This document shows positions 31,028 through 38,961 of a stretch of DNA of 52,756 bases, piece by piece. The stretch is taken from positions 1 to 52,756 of the forward strand of contig NZ_QPIB01000012.1 in the NCBI RefSeq assembly GCF_003671765.1, in the 5' to 3' direction. Under the pieces are notes generated by a model that saw only the letters and a program-made list of their open reading frames with translations, was not told the origin of the DNA and did not search any database. The translations under genes and the position numbers were made by a program. This DNA is from Xenophilus sp. E41. GTDB lineage: Bacteria; Pseudomonadota; Gammaproteobacteria; Burkholderiales; Burkholderiaceae_C. The first letter of the stretch is position 1, and every line of letters starts with the position of its first letter.

Positions 31028-33772
31028 TCAGTCGAAGGCGTAGGTGAAATCGCTGTCCTTCACGTCCAGCGCCACCTTGCGGATCTCGCCGCCGGTGGCC
31101 AGGCGCTGCAGGTACTCGACCGAGATGGTCGGCAGCACGGTGTTGGTGAGGATGGCGTCGATGACGCGGCCGCCGGACTCCGGGTCCTGGCAGCGCGCCA
31201 CCACCTGGTCGACCACCGCGTCGCTGTACTCGAAGGGCACGCCGTGGTTGGCCTCGACGCGCTTCTTGATGCGGCCCAGCTGCAGCCGCACGATCTTCTT
31301 CATCATGTCGGGCGACAGCGGGTAGTAGGGAATGGTGACGATGCGGCCCAGCAGCGCGGGCGGGAACACCTTCATCAGCGGCGCCTTCAGGGCGTCGGCC
31401 AAGGCATGAGGATCGGGCAGCAGTTCGGGGTCGCGGCACATGCTCATCACCAGCTCGCTGCCGGCGTTGGTGGTCAGCAGGATGATGGTGTTCTTGAAGT
31501 CGATCATCCGGCCCTCGCCGTCTTCCATCCAGCCCTTGTCGAAGACCTGGAAGAAGATCTCGTGCACATCGGGGTGGGCCTTCTCCACCTCGTCGAGCAG
31601 CACCACGCTGTAGGGCCGGCGGCGTACGGCTTCGGTCAGGATGCCGCCCTCGCCGTAGCCCACGTAGCCGGGCGGCGCGCCCTTGAGCGTGGAGACGGTG
31701 TGTGCCTCCTGGAACTCGCTCATGTTGATGGTGATGATGTTCTGCTCGCCGCCGTAGAGCGCCTCGGCCAGTGCGAGTGCCGTCTCGGTCTTGCCGACGC
31801 CGGAGGTGCCGCAGAGCATGAACACGCCGATGGGCTTTTGCGGGTTGTCCAGCCGCGCACGGCTCGTCTGGATGCGCCGCGCGATCATCTCCAGCCCGTG
31901 CTTCTGGCCGATGACGCGCTGGTTCAGCGTGTCGGCCAGCTTGAGCACCGCCTCGACCTCGTTCTTCACCATGCGGCCGACGGGGATGCCGGTCCAGTCG
32001 GCGACGACCGACGCCACCGCCTGCTCGTCGACCGAGGGCAGGATCAGCGGCGACTCGCCCTGCACGGCATGGATCTTCGCCTGCAGCTCGTGCAATTCGG
32101 CCAGCAGGGCCGCGCGATCAAGGCCGGCGCGTGTTTCGGTGCCATTCGGGGCTGCAGCGCCCGTCCCGTCTGCGGCAGGCGCTATCGTCTCTGTCGCATC
32201 GGCAGGCACGTCCACCGGCTTGTTGCCGGCGCGCAGCTGGCCGCGCAACTCCAGCAGACGGTCGACCAGGCCCTTCTCCTCTTGCCATCGCGCGTTGAGC
32301 TTCTCCAGCTCGCCCTTCGACTCGCCCAGCATCGCCGTGACCTGCGCCGCGCGCTTGGTGACGTCGATGCCGATCGCCTCCTCGCGGCCGATGATCTCCT
32401 GCTCCACCGTCAGCGCCTCGATGCGGCGCATGCAGTCCTCCACCTCGGGCGGGGTCGCATGCTGGCTCACGGCGACGCGCGCGCAGGCGGTGTCCAGCAG
32501 GCTCACGGCCTTGTCGGGCAGTTGGCGTGCGGGGATGTAGCGGTGGCTGAGCTTGACGGCCGCCTCGATGGCCTCGTCGAGCAATTGAACGCGGTGGTGC
32601 TTCTCCAGCACGCTGGCCACGCCGCGCAGCATGAGGATGGCCTTCTGCTCGTCGGGCTCGGGCACCTGCACGACCTGGAAGCGCCGGGTCAGTGCCGGGT
32701 CCTTCTCAATGTACTTCTTGTATTCGGCCCAGGTGGTGGCGCCGATGGTGCGCAGGTTGCCCCGTGCCAGCGCCGGCTTGAGCAGGTTGGCCGCGTCGCC
32801 GGTGCCGGCCGCGCCGCCCGCGCCCACCAGCGTGTGGATCTCGTCGATGAACAGGATGATGGGCGTGGGCGAGGACTGCACCTCGTCGATCACCTGCCGC
32901 AGGCGCTGCTCGAACTCGCCCTTCATGCTGGCACCGGCCTGCAGCAGGCCGATGTCCAGCGTGAGCAGCTTCACGTCCTTCAGTTGCGGCGGCACGTCGC
33001 CGCGGGCCAGGCGCTGCGCGAAGCCTTCGACCACCGCCGTCTTGCCCACGCCGGCCTCGCCGGTGAGCAGCGGGTTGTTCTGGCGCCGGCGCATCAGGAT
33101 GTCGACGATCTGGCGGATCTCCTCGTCTCGGCCCGTGACCGGGTCCATCTTGCCCTTCTTCGCCTTCTCGGTGAGGTCGACGGCGAACTTCTTCAGCGCA
33201 TCGCCCTTGCCCATCGCGGCCGGGGCCATGGCGCCGGTCTCGTCGCCCACGTCGCCGCTGCCCATGCCGGTGCCGTCCTGCGCGCGCATCCTCGACTCGG
33301 CCGAGGCATCGCAGATCTTGGCGAAGTGGTCGCCCAGGTCCTCGACCTTCACCTTCTCGAACTGCTTGGACAGCGCCAGCAGCGGGTTGCGCAGGCTGGG
33401 TGACTTGAGCATGCCGAAGACCAGGTAGCCGGTGCGCACCTGCGCCTCGCCGAACTGCAGCGTGGCGTAGGTCCAGGCGCGTTCGATCGCGTTCTCGATG
33501 TGCGGCGAGAAGTCGCTGATCGCGGTGGCGCCGCGCGGCAGGCGGTCCAGCGCCGCCGTCATGTCCTTGGCCAGCACCGAGATGTCGAGCCCGTAGTGCT
33601 GCACGATGCGGTGCAGGTCGGACTCCTGGTTCTGCAGCAGCTGCGCGAACCAGTGCTCGAGCTCAACGTACGGGTTGCCGCGCATCTTGCAGAAGACGGT
33701 CGCGCCCTCGATGGCCTTGTAGGCCAGCGGGTTGAGCTTGCCGAATAGGGCGGTGCGGCTGATCTCACTCAT
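31028..33772 (-). CDS. clpV: T6SS sheath-recycling AAA+ ATPase ClpV
   Basis: A 914-residue ClpB-type ATPase that unfolds contracted TssBC sheath. The N-domain (about 1-160) binds the sheath. D1 has GEAGVGKT and ILFIDEIHTLVGAG. D2 has GTSGVGKTETALALAEAL, INMSEFQEAHTVSTLKGAPP and a GYVGYGEGG loop. Between the coiled-coil middle domain and D2, about residues 525-547 are an extra Ala-rich segment (TIAPAADGTGAAAPNG) encoded by repeat copy 5. A GGAG site precedes the ATG at 33772. tssG lies 41 bp upstream. Confidence 0.96.
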   Translation of the reverse strand: MSEISRTALFGKLNPLAYKAIEGATVFCKMRGNPYVELEHWFAQLLQNQESDLHRIVQHYGLDISVLAKDMTAALDRLPRGATAISDFSPHIENAIERAWTYATLQFGEAQVRTGYLVFGMLKSPSLRNPLLALSKQFEKVKVEDLGDHFAKICDASAESRMRAQDGTGMGSGDVGDETGAMAPAAMGKGDALKKFAVDLTEKAKKGKMDPVTGRDEEIRQIVDILMRRRQNNPLLTGEAGVGKTAVVEGFAQRLARGDVPPQLKDVKLLTLDIGLLQAGASMKGEFEQRLRQVIDEVQSSPTPIILFIDEIHTLVGAGGAAGTGDAANLLKPALARGNLRTIGATTWAEYKKYIEKDPALTRRFQVVQVPEPDEQKAILMLRGVASVLEKHHRVQLLDEAIEAAVKLSHRYIPARQLPDKAVSLLDTACARVAVSQHATPPEVEDCMRRIEALTVEQEIIGREEAIGIDVTKRAAQVTAMLGESKGELEKLNARWQEEKGLVDRLLELRGQLRAGNKPVDVPADATETIAPAADGTGAAAPNGTETRAGLDRAALLAELHELQAKIHAVQGESPLILPSVDEQAVASVVADWTGIPVGRMVKNEVEAVLKLADTLNQRVIGQKHGLEMIARRIQTSRARLDNPQKPIGVFMLCGTSGVGKTETALALAEALYGGEQNIITINMSEFQEAHTVSTLKGAPPGYVGYGEGGILTEAVRRRPYSVVLLDEVEKAHPDVHEIFFQVFDKGWMEDGEGRMIDFKNTIILLTTNAGSELVMSMCRDPELLPDPHALADALKAPLMKVFPPALLGRIVTIPYYPLSPDMMKKIVRLQLGRIKKRVEANHGVPFEYSDAVVDQVVARCQDPESGGRVIDAILTNTVLPTISVEYLQRLATGGEIRKVALDVKDSDFTYAFD
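32150..32190 (+). repeat. Dispersed repeat, copy 5 (inside clpV)
   Basis: GGCTGCAGCGCCCGTCCCGT followed by CTGCGGCAGGCGCTATCG. The core matches the other copies and the tail has decayed. It is translated within ClpV in the same phase as copy 2 in the exporter. Confidence 0.6.
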
Positions 33773-33813
33773 TGGAATCTCCAGTCGGAAGAACGAACGA
33801 AGCGCGCGGCATT

Positions 33814-34998
33814 TCAAGCCGCGCCGCTGGAAAGGGCGAACCGCTGCGCCGCGGCGGGGCGCGGCGACGACATCGAGCCTGCATCGGCGGCGGCGCCCCT
33901 TGCAGGGCTGTCGCCGGCAATACGCACGTCGGCCGCGTCGCGTCCACGCGGCCGCGCGCCGAGCCACGACACCCACCCCAGCCGCGGACCGTTGCCGGCC
34001 TGCTCGCCGAGGCGGGTGGCGGGCACCTCCTCCTTGCGCAGCGCGAGCTGCGCGTCCCATTCCAGTTCGTCGCCGAGCAGCTGCTGCATCCAGCGCGCCA
34101 GCACCGGGCGCGCCGAGCCGATGGGCAGGAAGCGCGTGTACTGCTCGAGCGACAGCGGTCCCAGGTGCAGGCGCACCTTGTGCTGCCGGTCCCAGACCTG
34201 GCGCCCCATGACGGCGCCCAGCCCCAGCGTGCGCGATGCATCGTTGGTGTTGCTGGCGCCCAGCCGCGTGAGTTCGTCGCCCGGCAGACGCATCCAGTGC
34301 CCGGCCCAGCGCTCCAGCCGCGCGGGCACGCCGAAGTACGCCGACACCACCGACTCGACGCCCTCCACGTTGTGCACGCGGCGCGCGAGCCAGCCCGAGA
34401 AGTGCAGGCGCGCGTCGTCGTGCACCTCGTCGCGCTCCTGCCGCGCCGGGCCGCCGATGCCGGCGAAGGCACCGACGTGGCGGCGGAACGGGTCTTCGTG
34501 CGGGCGGTCCAAGCCCGTGACCGGCCGGGCCTTCGCCCAGGCGCGGTAGATCTGCAGCGCGAAGCGGTGCGAGAAGGTGTCGAGGAAGGCCAGCCAGGTC
34601 GGGTCGCCGTGGTTGAGGGCCCGCTCGCGGATGAAGTCCGACAGGTGCACGGGCAGCGGCCCGTTGGGCCCGAGGTAGCCGAAGAAGTGCTGGCGCAGGC
34701 GCGGCGGCGCGTCGGCCGTGGCGGGCTCGAAGCGGCTGAAGGGCGCCGGCGCGAAGGACAGCGAGGGCTCCTGCCCCACGCGCACGGTCTCGGCGGAGGG
34801 CCGCAGGGCCTGGCCCCAGCGCGGCGCCCGCGGGTCCATGCACTCCAGCCGGCGCAGGGTGGCGAAGTAGTCGTAGGCCCAGGCGCGGTCGGCCCGCGCG
34901 GCCAGCCATGCGGCGGGCGTGATGGCCGGCGCGGCGCCGCCGCCCGGTGCGCTCACAGGATCGGCCGGGTCCCGCACTGCGGCCTCCATCGCATCCAT
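33814..34998 (-). CDS. tssG: T6SS baseplate protein TssG
   Basis: A 394-residue TssG/VasB. It has YDYFATLRRLECMDPRAPRW, RQHFFGYLGPNGPLPVHLSD, ERALNHGDPTWLAFLDTFSH and LHLGPLSLEQYTRFLPIGSA, the usual signatures. With TssE, F and K it makes the baseplate wedge. The C-terminal 50 residues are Ala/Pro-rich and not conserved. The start at 34998 overlaps tssF by 46 bp and has an AAGG site; an ATG three codons later is an alternative. Confidence 0.93.
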   Translation of the reverse strand: MDAMEAAVRDPADPVSAPGGGAAPAITPAAWLAARADRAWAYDYFATLRRLECMDPRAPRWGQALRPSAETVRVGQEPSLSFAPAPFSRFEPATADAPPRLRQHFFGYLGPNGPLPVHLSDFIRERALNHGDPTWLAFLDTFSHRFALQIYRAWAKARPVTGLDRPHEDPFRRHVGAFAGIGGPARQERDEVHDDARLHFSGWLARRVHNVEGVESVVSAYFGVPARLERWAGHWMRLPGDELTRLGASNTNDASRTLGLGAVMGRQVWDRQHKVRLHLGPLSLEQYTRFLPIGSARPVLARWMQQLLGDELEWDAQLALRKEEVPATRLGEQAGNGPRLGWVSWLGARPRGRDAADVRIAGDSPARGAAADAGSMSSPRPAAAQRFALSSGAA

Positions 34999-36836
34999 TC
35001 GCCCTTGCCCGCGCCGCGCAGCACGGTCTCGACGAAGTGGTTCACCTCGACATGGCGCGTGAGCCAGCGCGACATCACGGCACCGAAGAGAAAGGCGCTG
35101 TGCCCGTGGAAGGCGGGCGGGTCGACCTCCAGCGTCACTTCCAGCCCGCGGCCGAAGGCGATCGGGCCGGGCAGCGGCAGGCGCCGCACCAGCGGCTTGC
35201 AGCGCACCGACAGCAGGCCGCGCACCTGGCCCTGGCGTGCCTCGTCGGCGTGCACGGCGTAGAGCATGAGCATCTCGCGCAGGGCCGCGGCACCCTCGGC
35301 GGGCGAGCTGTCGGCCAGCGACAGGTAGTTGAGCGCCAGGTGGTCGACCACCTTCCAGCCCAGCCCCTGCTGCACCACCGGCGACACCGGCCGCGAAGGG
35401 CCGCGCACCATGCGCACGCTGTGCACCGGGAAGGCGTCGACGCAGTCGAAGTCGTTCTCGCGCCCGACCGGCAGCAGCAGTGCGAGGTCGCGGTTGGTCA
35501 CCAGCCCGCTGACGGCGAGCTGGCGAAGCGCGCCCGAGAAGGGCGCCTGCTGCGGGTCGACCACCTGCAGGTACAGCTCCGAGCCGATGTGGCTGCTGCG
35601 ATGCCCCTCGCCGCGCTGGCGCGCCGACATCACGCGCGGCTCTCGCGTGACCGTGTAGTAGGCGGGATGCGCTTCGCGGCTGCCGTGGAAGGCGGCGTAG
35701 AAGGGTCGGAACAGCTGCTCGCGCGCGCCCTCGCCGCCCGCAGCGGCCGCGCCATGGCCGACCACCTCGGTGAGCGAATGCACCTCGAAGTCCTGCGGCC
35801 GCGTGCGGTCGGCCAGCAGGTGGAACTGGCTCACGCCCTCGCTCACGCTCACGCGGTCGAGCCGCTTGGGAAAGAGGTTCACGACCGGCACGCAGTGCAG
35901 CTGCACGTTGTCGGCGCCGACCAGCTTCTCCAGCACCGCGTCGCCGCGCGAGAACAGCAGTACCAGCTCGATCTCGTCGCCGCCGCACGCCGCCAGCGCG
36001 GCGCGCAGCCCCTCGATGCGTGCGAAGCGGAAGCGCTCGGGAAAGGCGAAGTACTCCTGCACCAGGCGAAAGCCCGAAAAGCCGGTGGCCGTGACCGGCA
36101 GCAGCGCCTCGTCGTCGCCGAAGCCGACCTCGGTGATCGCGCTGCCGGGCAGCGTGGCGACCGGGCCGGTGGCCCCGGCCCGCCGCACCAGCACGCCGAT
36201 CGGCTGCGCCAGCGCGCATTCGTGCAGCTGCCAGGCCACGTCGTCGGCGCCGCCGAAATACAGCGTGAGCGCGTCCAGCGCGATCTGGTCGAAGCTCAGG
36301 CCGGCCGTGGCCTTCAGCCCGATGCGCAGGCCGCCGCGGATGTCGCGGGCCCGCGGGTGCTGCGCCAGCGGCAGGTCGGCCGCGTAGGTGAAGTACTGGG
36401 CGCGCGTGAGCTCGATCGGCCACACGCGCAGGTCGTGCGCGGTGCGGAATTCGCAGTGCGTGTTCTGGCCGACCGCCTGGCGCGCGCGCAGGGCACTGCC
36501 GCGCGGCAGCGTGGGGCCGGCGGCGAGCACGGCGTCGCCCAGTTCGGGCTGGAAGGCGCACACGCCGCAGGCCGGCGTGGGGGCGAGGAAGTGCGGGTAG
36601 ACGATGTCGAGCAGGTGCCCGGTGAAGCGCGGGTACTCGGCATCGACCTTGAGGTGCACGCGTGCCGCGAGGAAGGCCGTCGCCTCGATGAGCCGCTCCA
36701 CGTAGGGGTCGGCGACCTCCTGCCCGTCCACGCCGAGTCGGGCGGCGATCTTGGGGAAGGCGCGCGCGAACTCGCCCGTGCTCTCGCGGAAGTAGCGCAG
36801 TTCCTGTTCGTAGAGCGTGAGCAGCCGCGGGTCCAT
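34953..36836 (-). CDS. tssF: T6SS baseplate protein TssF
   Basis: A 627-residue TssF/VasA of normal size. It begins MDPRLLTLYEQELRYFRES, then GEFARAFPKIAARLG, DPYVERLIEATAFLAARVHL and LDIVYPHFLAPTPA, with PVVNLFPKRLDRVSVS further on and FGAVMSRWLTRHVEVNHFVE near the C-terminus. It forms the baseplate wedge with TssG and TssE. A GAGGGG stretch precedes the ATG. tssE lies 178 bp upstream, a wide gap for this run, containing a repeat copy and a hairpin. Confidence 0.95.
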   Translation of the reverse strand: MDPRLLTLYEQELRYFRESTGEFARAFPKIAARLGVDGQEVADPYVERLIEATAFLAARVHLKVDAEYPRFTGHLLDIVYPHFLAPTPACGVCAFQPELGDAVLAAGPTLPRGSALRARQAVGQNTHCEFRTAHDLRVWPIELTRAQYFTYAADLPLAQHPRARDIRGGLRIGLKATAGLSFDQIALDALTLYFGGADDVAWQLHECALAQPIGVLVRRAGATGPVATLPGSAITEVGFGDDEALLPVTATGFSGFRLVQEYFAFPERFRFARIEGLRAALAACGGDEIELVLLFSRGDAVLEKLVGADNVQLHCVPVVNLFPKRLDRVSVSEGVSQFHLLADRTRPQDFEVHSLTEVVGHGAAAAGGEGAREQLFRPFYAAFHGSREAHPAYYTVTREPRVMSARQRGEGHRSSHIGSELYLQVVDPQQAPFSGALRQLAVSGLVTNRDLALLLPVGRENDFDCVDAFPVHSVRMVRGPSRPVSPVVQQGLGWKVVDHLALNYLSLADSSPAEGAAALREMLMLYAVHADEARQGQVRGLLSVRCKPLVRRLPLPGPIAFGRGLEVTLEVDPPAFHGHSAFLFGAVMSRWLTRHVEVNHFVETVLRGAGKGEWMRWRPQCGTRPIL

Positions 36837-36870
36837 GCCTCAGCCCCTCCCCAATCGGCCGGAAACGGCA

Positions 36871-36924
36871 AAGTGCAATCGGCCCGCAGCGCCCGCCAGG
36901 CGGGCGCAGGCGCGAAATTCGTAA
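36871..36924 (+). repeat. Dispersed repeat, copy 6 (tssE-tssF gap)
   Basis: GTGCAATCGGCCCGCAGCGC, CCGCCAGGCGGGCGCAGGCG, then a decayed tail. The head and core match copies 1 and 4. It lies between tssE and tssF, close to the 5' side of tssF. Confidence 0.55.
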
Positions 36925-36966
36925 CGACCGGGACGATCGCGTTTCGCGAGTTCGGCACGTGACCGC

Positions 36967-36988
36967 GCCGGTGCCTGCACGCACCGGC
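36967..36988 (-). other. Hairpin between tssE and tssF
   Basis: An 8-bp perfect stem GCCGGTGC/GCACCGGC with a 6-nt loop, 27 bp after the tssE stop on the reverse strand. There is no U-tract. It could be an mRNA processing or stability signal, or a weak terminator that separates expression of the two baseplate blocks. Confidence 0.35.
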
Positions 36989-37014
36989 AGCGGAGGCGGT
37001 CTCGCGGATCGGCG

Positions 37015-37524
37015 TCAGCGCGCTGGATTGGACAGGTCATCGATGGCGATGCGCCCTTCCTCCAGGTCGACGCGGCTGCGCATCAGGAACTCCAGCGGCA
37101 CCGGCTGCGCCCACAAGCTTCCGCGCACCAGCAGGCTGATGCAGTTGTGGGAATCCAGGGACGAGCCTTCCATGACGATTTCGACTTCGAGCGTTCGGGG
37201 CAGGATGCGCGGCTCGAACTGCAGGATGGCGTTCTTCAGAGCCTGTTCCATGCTGACACGCTGGATGGAGGACGTGAACTGGCCGGACAGCATAGGCAAT
37301 CCGTAGTTGAGGACCGAGCGCGCCGCCTGCGGATAGCGCCGGTCGTCGACCGCATCGCCCGTGGCGTTGAGCAGCCAGGCCAGGTCGCGCAGCACGGCCT
37401 GGCGCAGGGCCTGCCGCGTGAGGGTGCGCTTGTCGTCGCCCTCGCGCTTCTGGTCGGGCGCATGGTCGACGAGGCGGTCGAGCAGCGAGGGCTGCAGCCG
37501 CTCCTGGACGGTGAGCTCAGCCAT
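37015..37524 (-). CDS. tssE: T6SS baseplate protein TssE (gp25-like)
   Basis: A 169-residue TssE. It begins MAELTVQERLQPSLLDRLVD and has LRQAVLRDLAWLLNA, SVLNYGLPMLSGQ and a C-terminal gp25 fold with ILPRTLEVEI and LLVRGSLWAQPVPLEFLMRS. It triggers sheath assembly at the baseplate. The start overlaps the tagJ stop by 8 bp. ATGs 5 and 13 codons upstream exist, but the family start is here. Confidence 0.94.
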   Translation of the reverse strand: MAELTVQERLQPSLLDRLVDHAPDQKREGDDKRTLTRQALRQAVLRDLAWLLNATGDAVDDRRYPQAARSVLNYGLPMLSGQFTSSIQRVSMEQALKNAILQFEPRILPRTLEVEIVMEGSSLDSHNCISLLVRGSLWAQPVPLEFLMRSRVDLEEGRIAIDDLSNPAR

Positions 37525-38347
37525 GGCCGGCGGCGGCATCGCCCTCGGCCGGGGCCGCGGCACCGAAGTCGATCTGGCGCACGTCCATCAGCGCATGCTC
37601 GCCCACATCGCTGCCCAGCAGCCGCTGCCCGAGGCCGCACCACAGCTCAAGCGCGAGTTCGCGCCAGTCGGTGCGGCGCGCCAGCAGCAGCGCGCCGTCG
37701 TCGCTCTTCTCGGTGCCCTCGTAGCGGGTGGGCACCAGCGCCAGCGTCTCGCCGCCGTTCTCGAACAGCAGGTGCACGGGCGTCCATACGCAATCGCGCA
37801 GGTCTTCCGGCGGCTCGACCTTGACCTGCGACAGGCGCGCGAAAGGCACCCAGTAGTAGCGGCCGTTGATGTAGGCCTCGAGCACCGGGCCGAGGCGCAT
37901 GTCGGCGTCGGCCAGCCACTCGAAGGGCGTGCCGTCGATGCGGCCGGCCACGGCAGGCGCCTCCTCGAAGGCGCGCGCGCGCAGCTGCTCGGCCGCGTCC
38001 GCGTCGCCGGTGCCGCGCCGCAGCAGCGACTCGACCAGCAGCGCCAGCCAGGGGTCGGGCTGGCCGAAGACCATGGGCGTGCGCTTGCCCGCGAAGACCT
38101 CGGCGCGCAGACCTTCGCAGCGGATCGCCTCGCCGTAGACCTGCTTCATGGGCACGGCCAGGGCGTCGAGCTCGGCCGCGACGCTGAGCTGGTTGAGCGC
38201 GCGCTCCCACTGCCCGAGCACGCACAGCAGCTGGGCCATGAAGACGCGCAGACGGCTGTCGCCGGGCTTGGCGCGGACCTCCTCGGTGAGGGCACGGAGC
38301 GCGCCGACGGGGTCGGCGCTGCGGATGAGTTCGGCGGCGGTGCTCAT
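37517..38347 (-). CDS. tagJ: T6SS accessory protein TagJ (ImpE)
   Basis: A 276-residue ImpE/TagJ protein. It begins with a TPR-like helical part (LIRSADPVGALRALTEEVRA, KPGDSRLRVFMAQLLCVLGQ) and then has ADMRLGPVLEAYINGRYYWV, PFARLSQVKVEPPEDLRD and WTPVHLLFENGGE. In systems with TagJ it binds TssB and ClpV and modulates sheath recycling. It occurs mainly in HSI-I-like clusters, which agrees with the PpkA/PppA/TagH/TagF set here. It precedes tssE with an overlap and follows the second hcp by 15 bp. Confidence 0.92.
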   Translation of the reverse strand: MSTAAELIRSADPVGALRALTEEVRAKPGDSRLRVFMAQLLCVLGQWERALNQLSVAAELDALAVPMKQVYGEAIRCEGLRAEVFAGKRTPMVFGQPDPWLALLVESLLRRGTGDADAAEQLRARAFEEAPAVAGRIDGTPFEWLADADMRLGPVLEAYINGRYYWVPFARLSQVKVEPPEDLRDCVWTPVHLLFENGGETLALVPTRYEGTEKSDDGALLLARRTDWRELALELWCGLGQRLLGSDVGEHALMDVRQIDFGAAAPAEGDAAAGHG

Positions 38348-38362
38348 GGTGCGGCTCTGCTG

Positions 38363-38923
38363 TCAGTGGGGCTCGGCCACGGTGATCTGGCATTCGCGCG
38401 TGGCGCCGCGCGAGCCGGTGGCCTGTTGCGGCGCCGTCTTGATCTCGATCCTTCGATAGCTGAAGACCAGCAGCTCCGTGAGGACGGCGTCGCCCGGGGT
38501 GGTGATGAAGTACTGCGCCGTGATCTGCGCCTGCTCGAGCCCCAGATCGAACATCGGCAGCGTGTCGGTGGCGACGTTCTTGTCGCCTCCGGCGCGGTAG
38601 GCGGCGACGTTCACGCGCAGATTGCCGGCGCGGTTGTTGGCCAACTGCGTGAGGATCGCGCTGGCCGAGTCGACCTCGCGCACCACCGTGAGCGGCGCGT
38701 AGCTGCGCGGGCCCAGCGCCGTGCCGCCCGAGGTGGCCGACGCCAGGCCCCAGCTCAGGCCGAGGACGCTGAGGCGTGGCTTGCCGTCGGGAAAGCGGCG
38801 GGTGTTGTCTCCAGACACCGGCGTGCCGCCGTTCTCCAGGGACATCACCAGGTCGGCCCCCATCTGTTTGCCGTGCGCGAGCCGGGTGAGCTGCAGGAGG
38901 TTGTCGATGCTGTAGAGCGACAT
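38363..38923 (-). CDS. Hcp-family protein (second copy)
   Basis: A 186-residue Hcp-like protein. Hcp-type features are MSLYSIDNLLQLTRLAHGKQ with DLVMSLENG and a C-terminal beta pattern (YFITTPGDAVLTELLVFSYR, RIEIKT). It differs strongly from the Hcp at 18017-18499 and is 26 residues longer. It may be a specialised tube subunit or an Hcp-type carrier. A good AAGGAAG site precedes it. It lies between the caspase-like gene and tagJ. Confidence 0.78.
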   Translation of the reverse strand: MSLYSIDNLLQLTRLAHGKQMGADLVMSLENGGTPVSGDNTRRFPDGKPRLSVLGLSWGLASATSGGTALGPRSYAPLTVVREVDSASAILTQLANNRAGNLRVNVAAYRAGGDKNVATDTLPMFDLGLEQAQITAQYFITTPGDAVLTELLVFSYRRIEIKTAPQQATGSRGATRECQITVAEPH

Positions 38924-38961
38924 GGGTGCTTCCTTTCTCGAAACGTTGAAGGTCGGGGCGC

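Noticed and set aside
30996-31439. A longer vgrG start and a longer tssG frame running into neighbouring genes
   Set aside because: The extra parts overlap clpV or tssF in another frame and look like no VgrG or TssG sequence; the family folds begin at the chosen starts.
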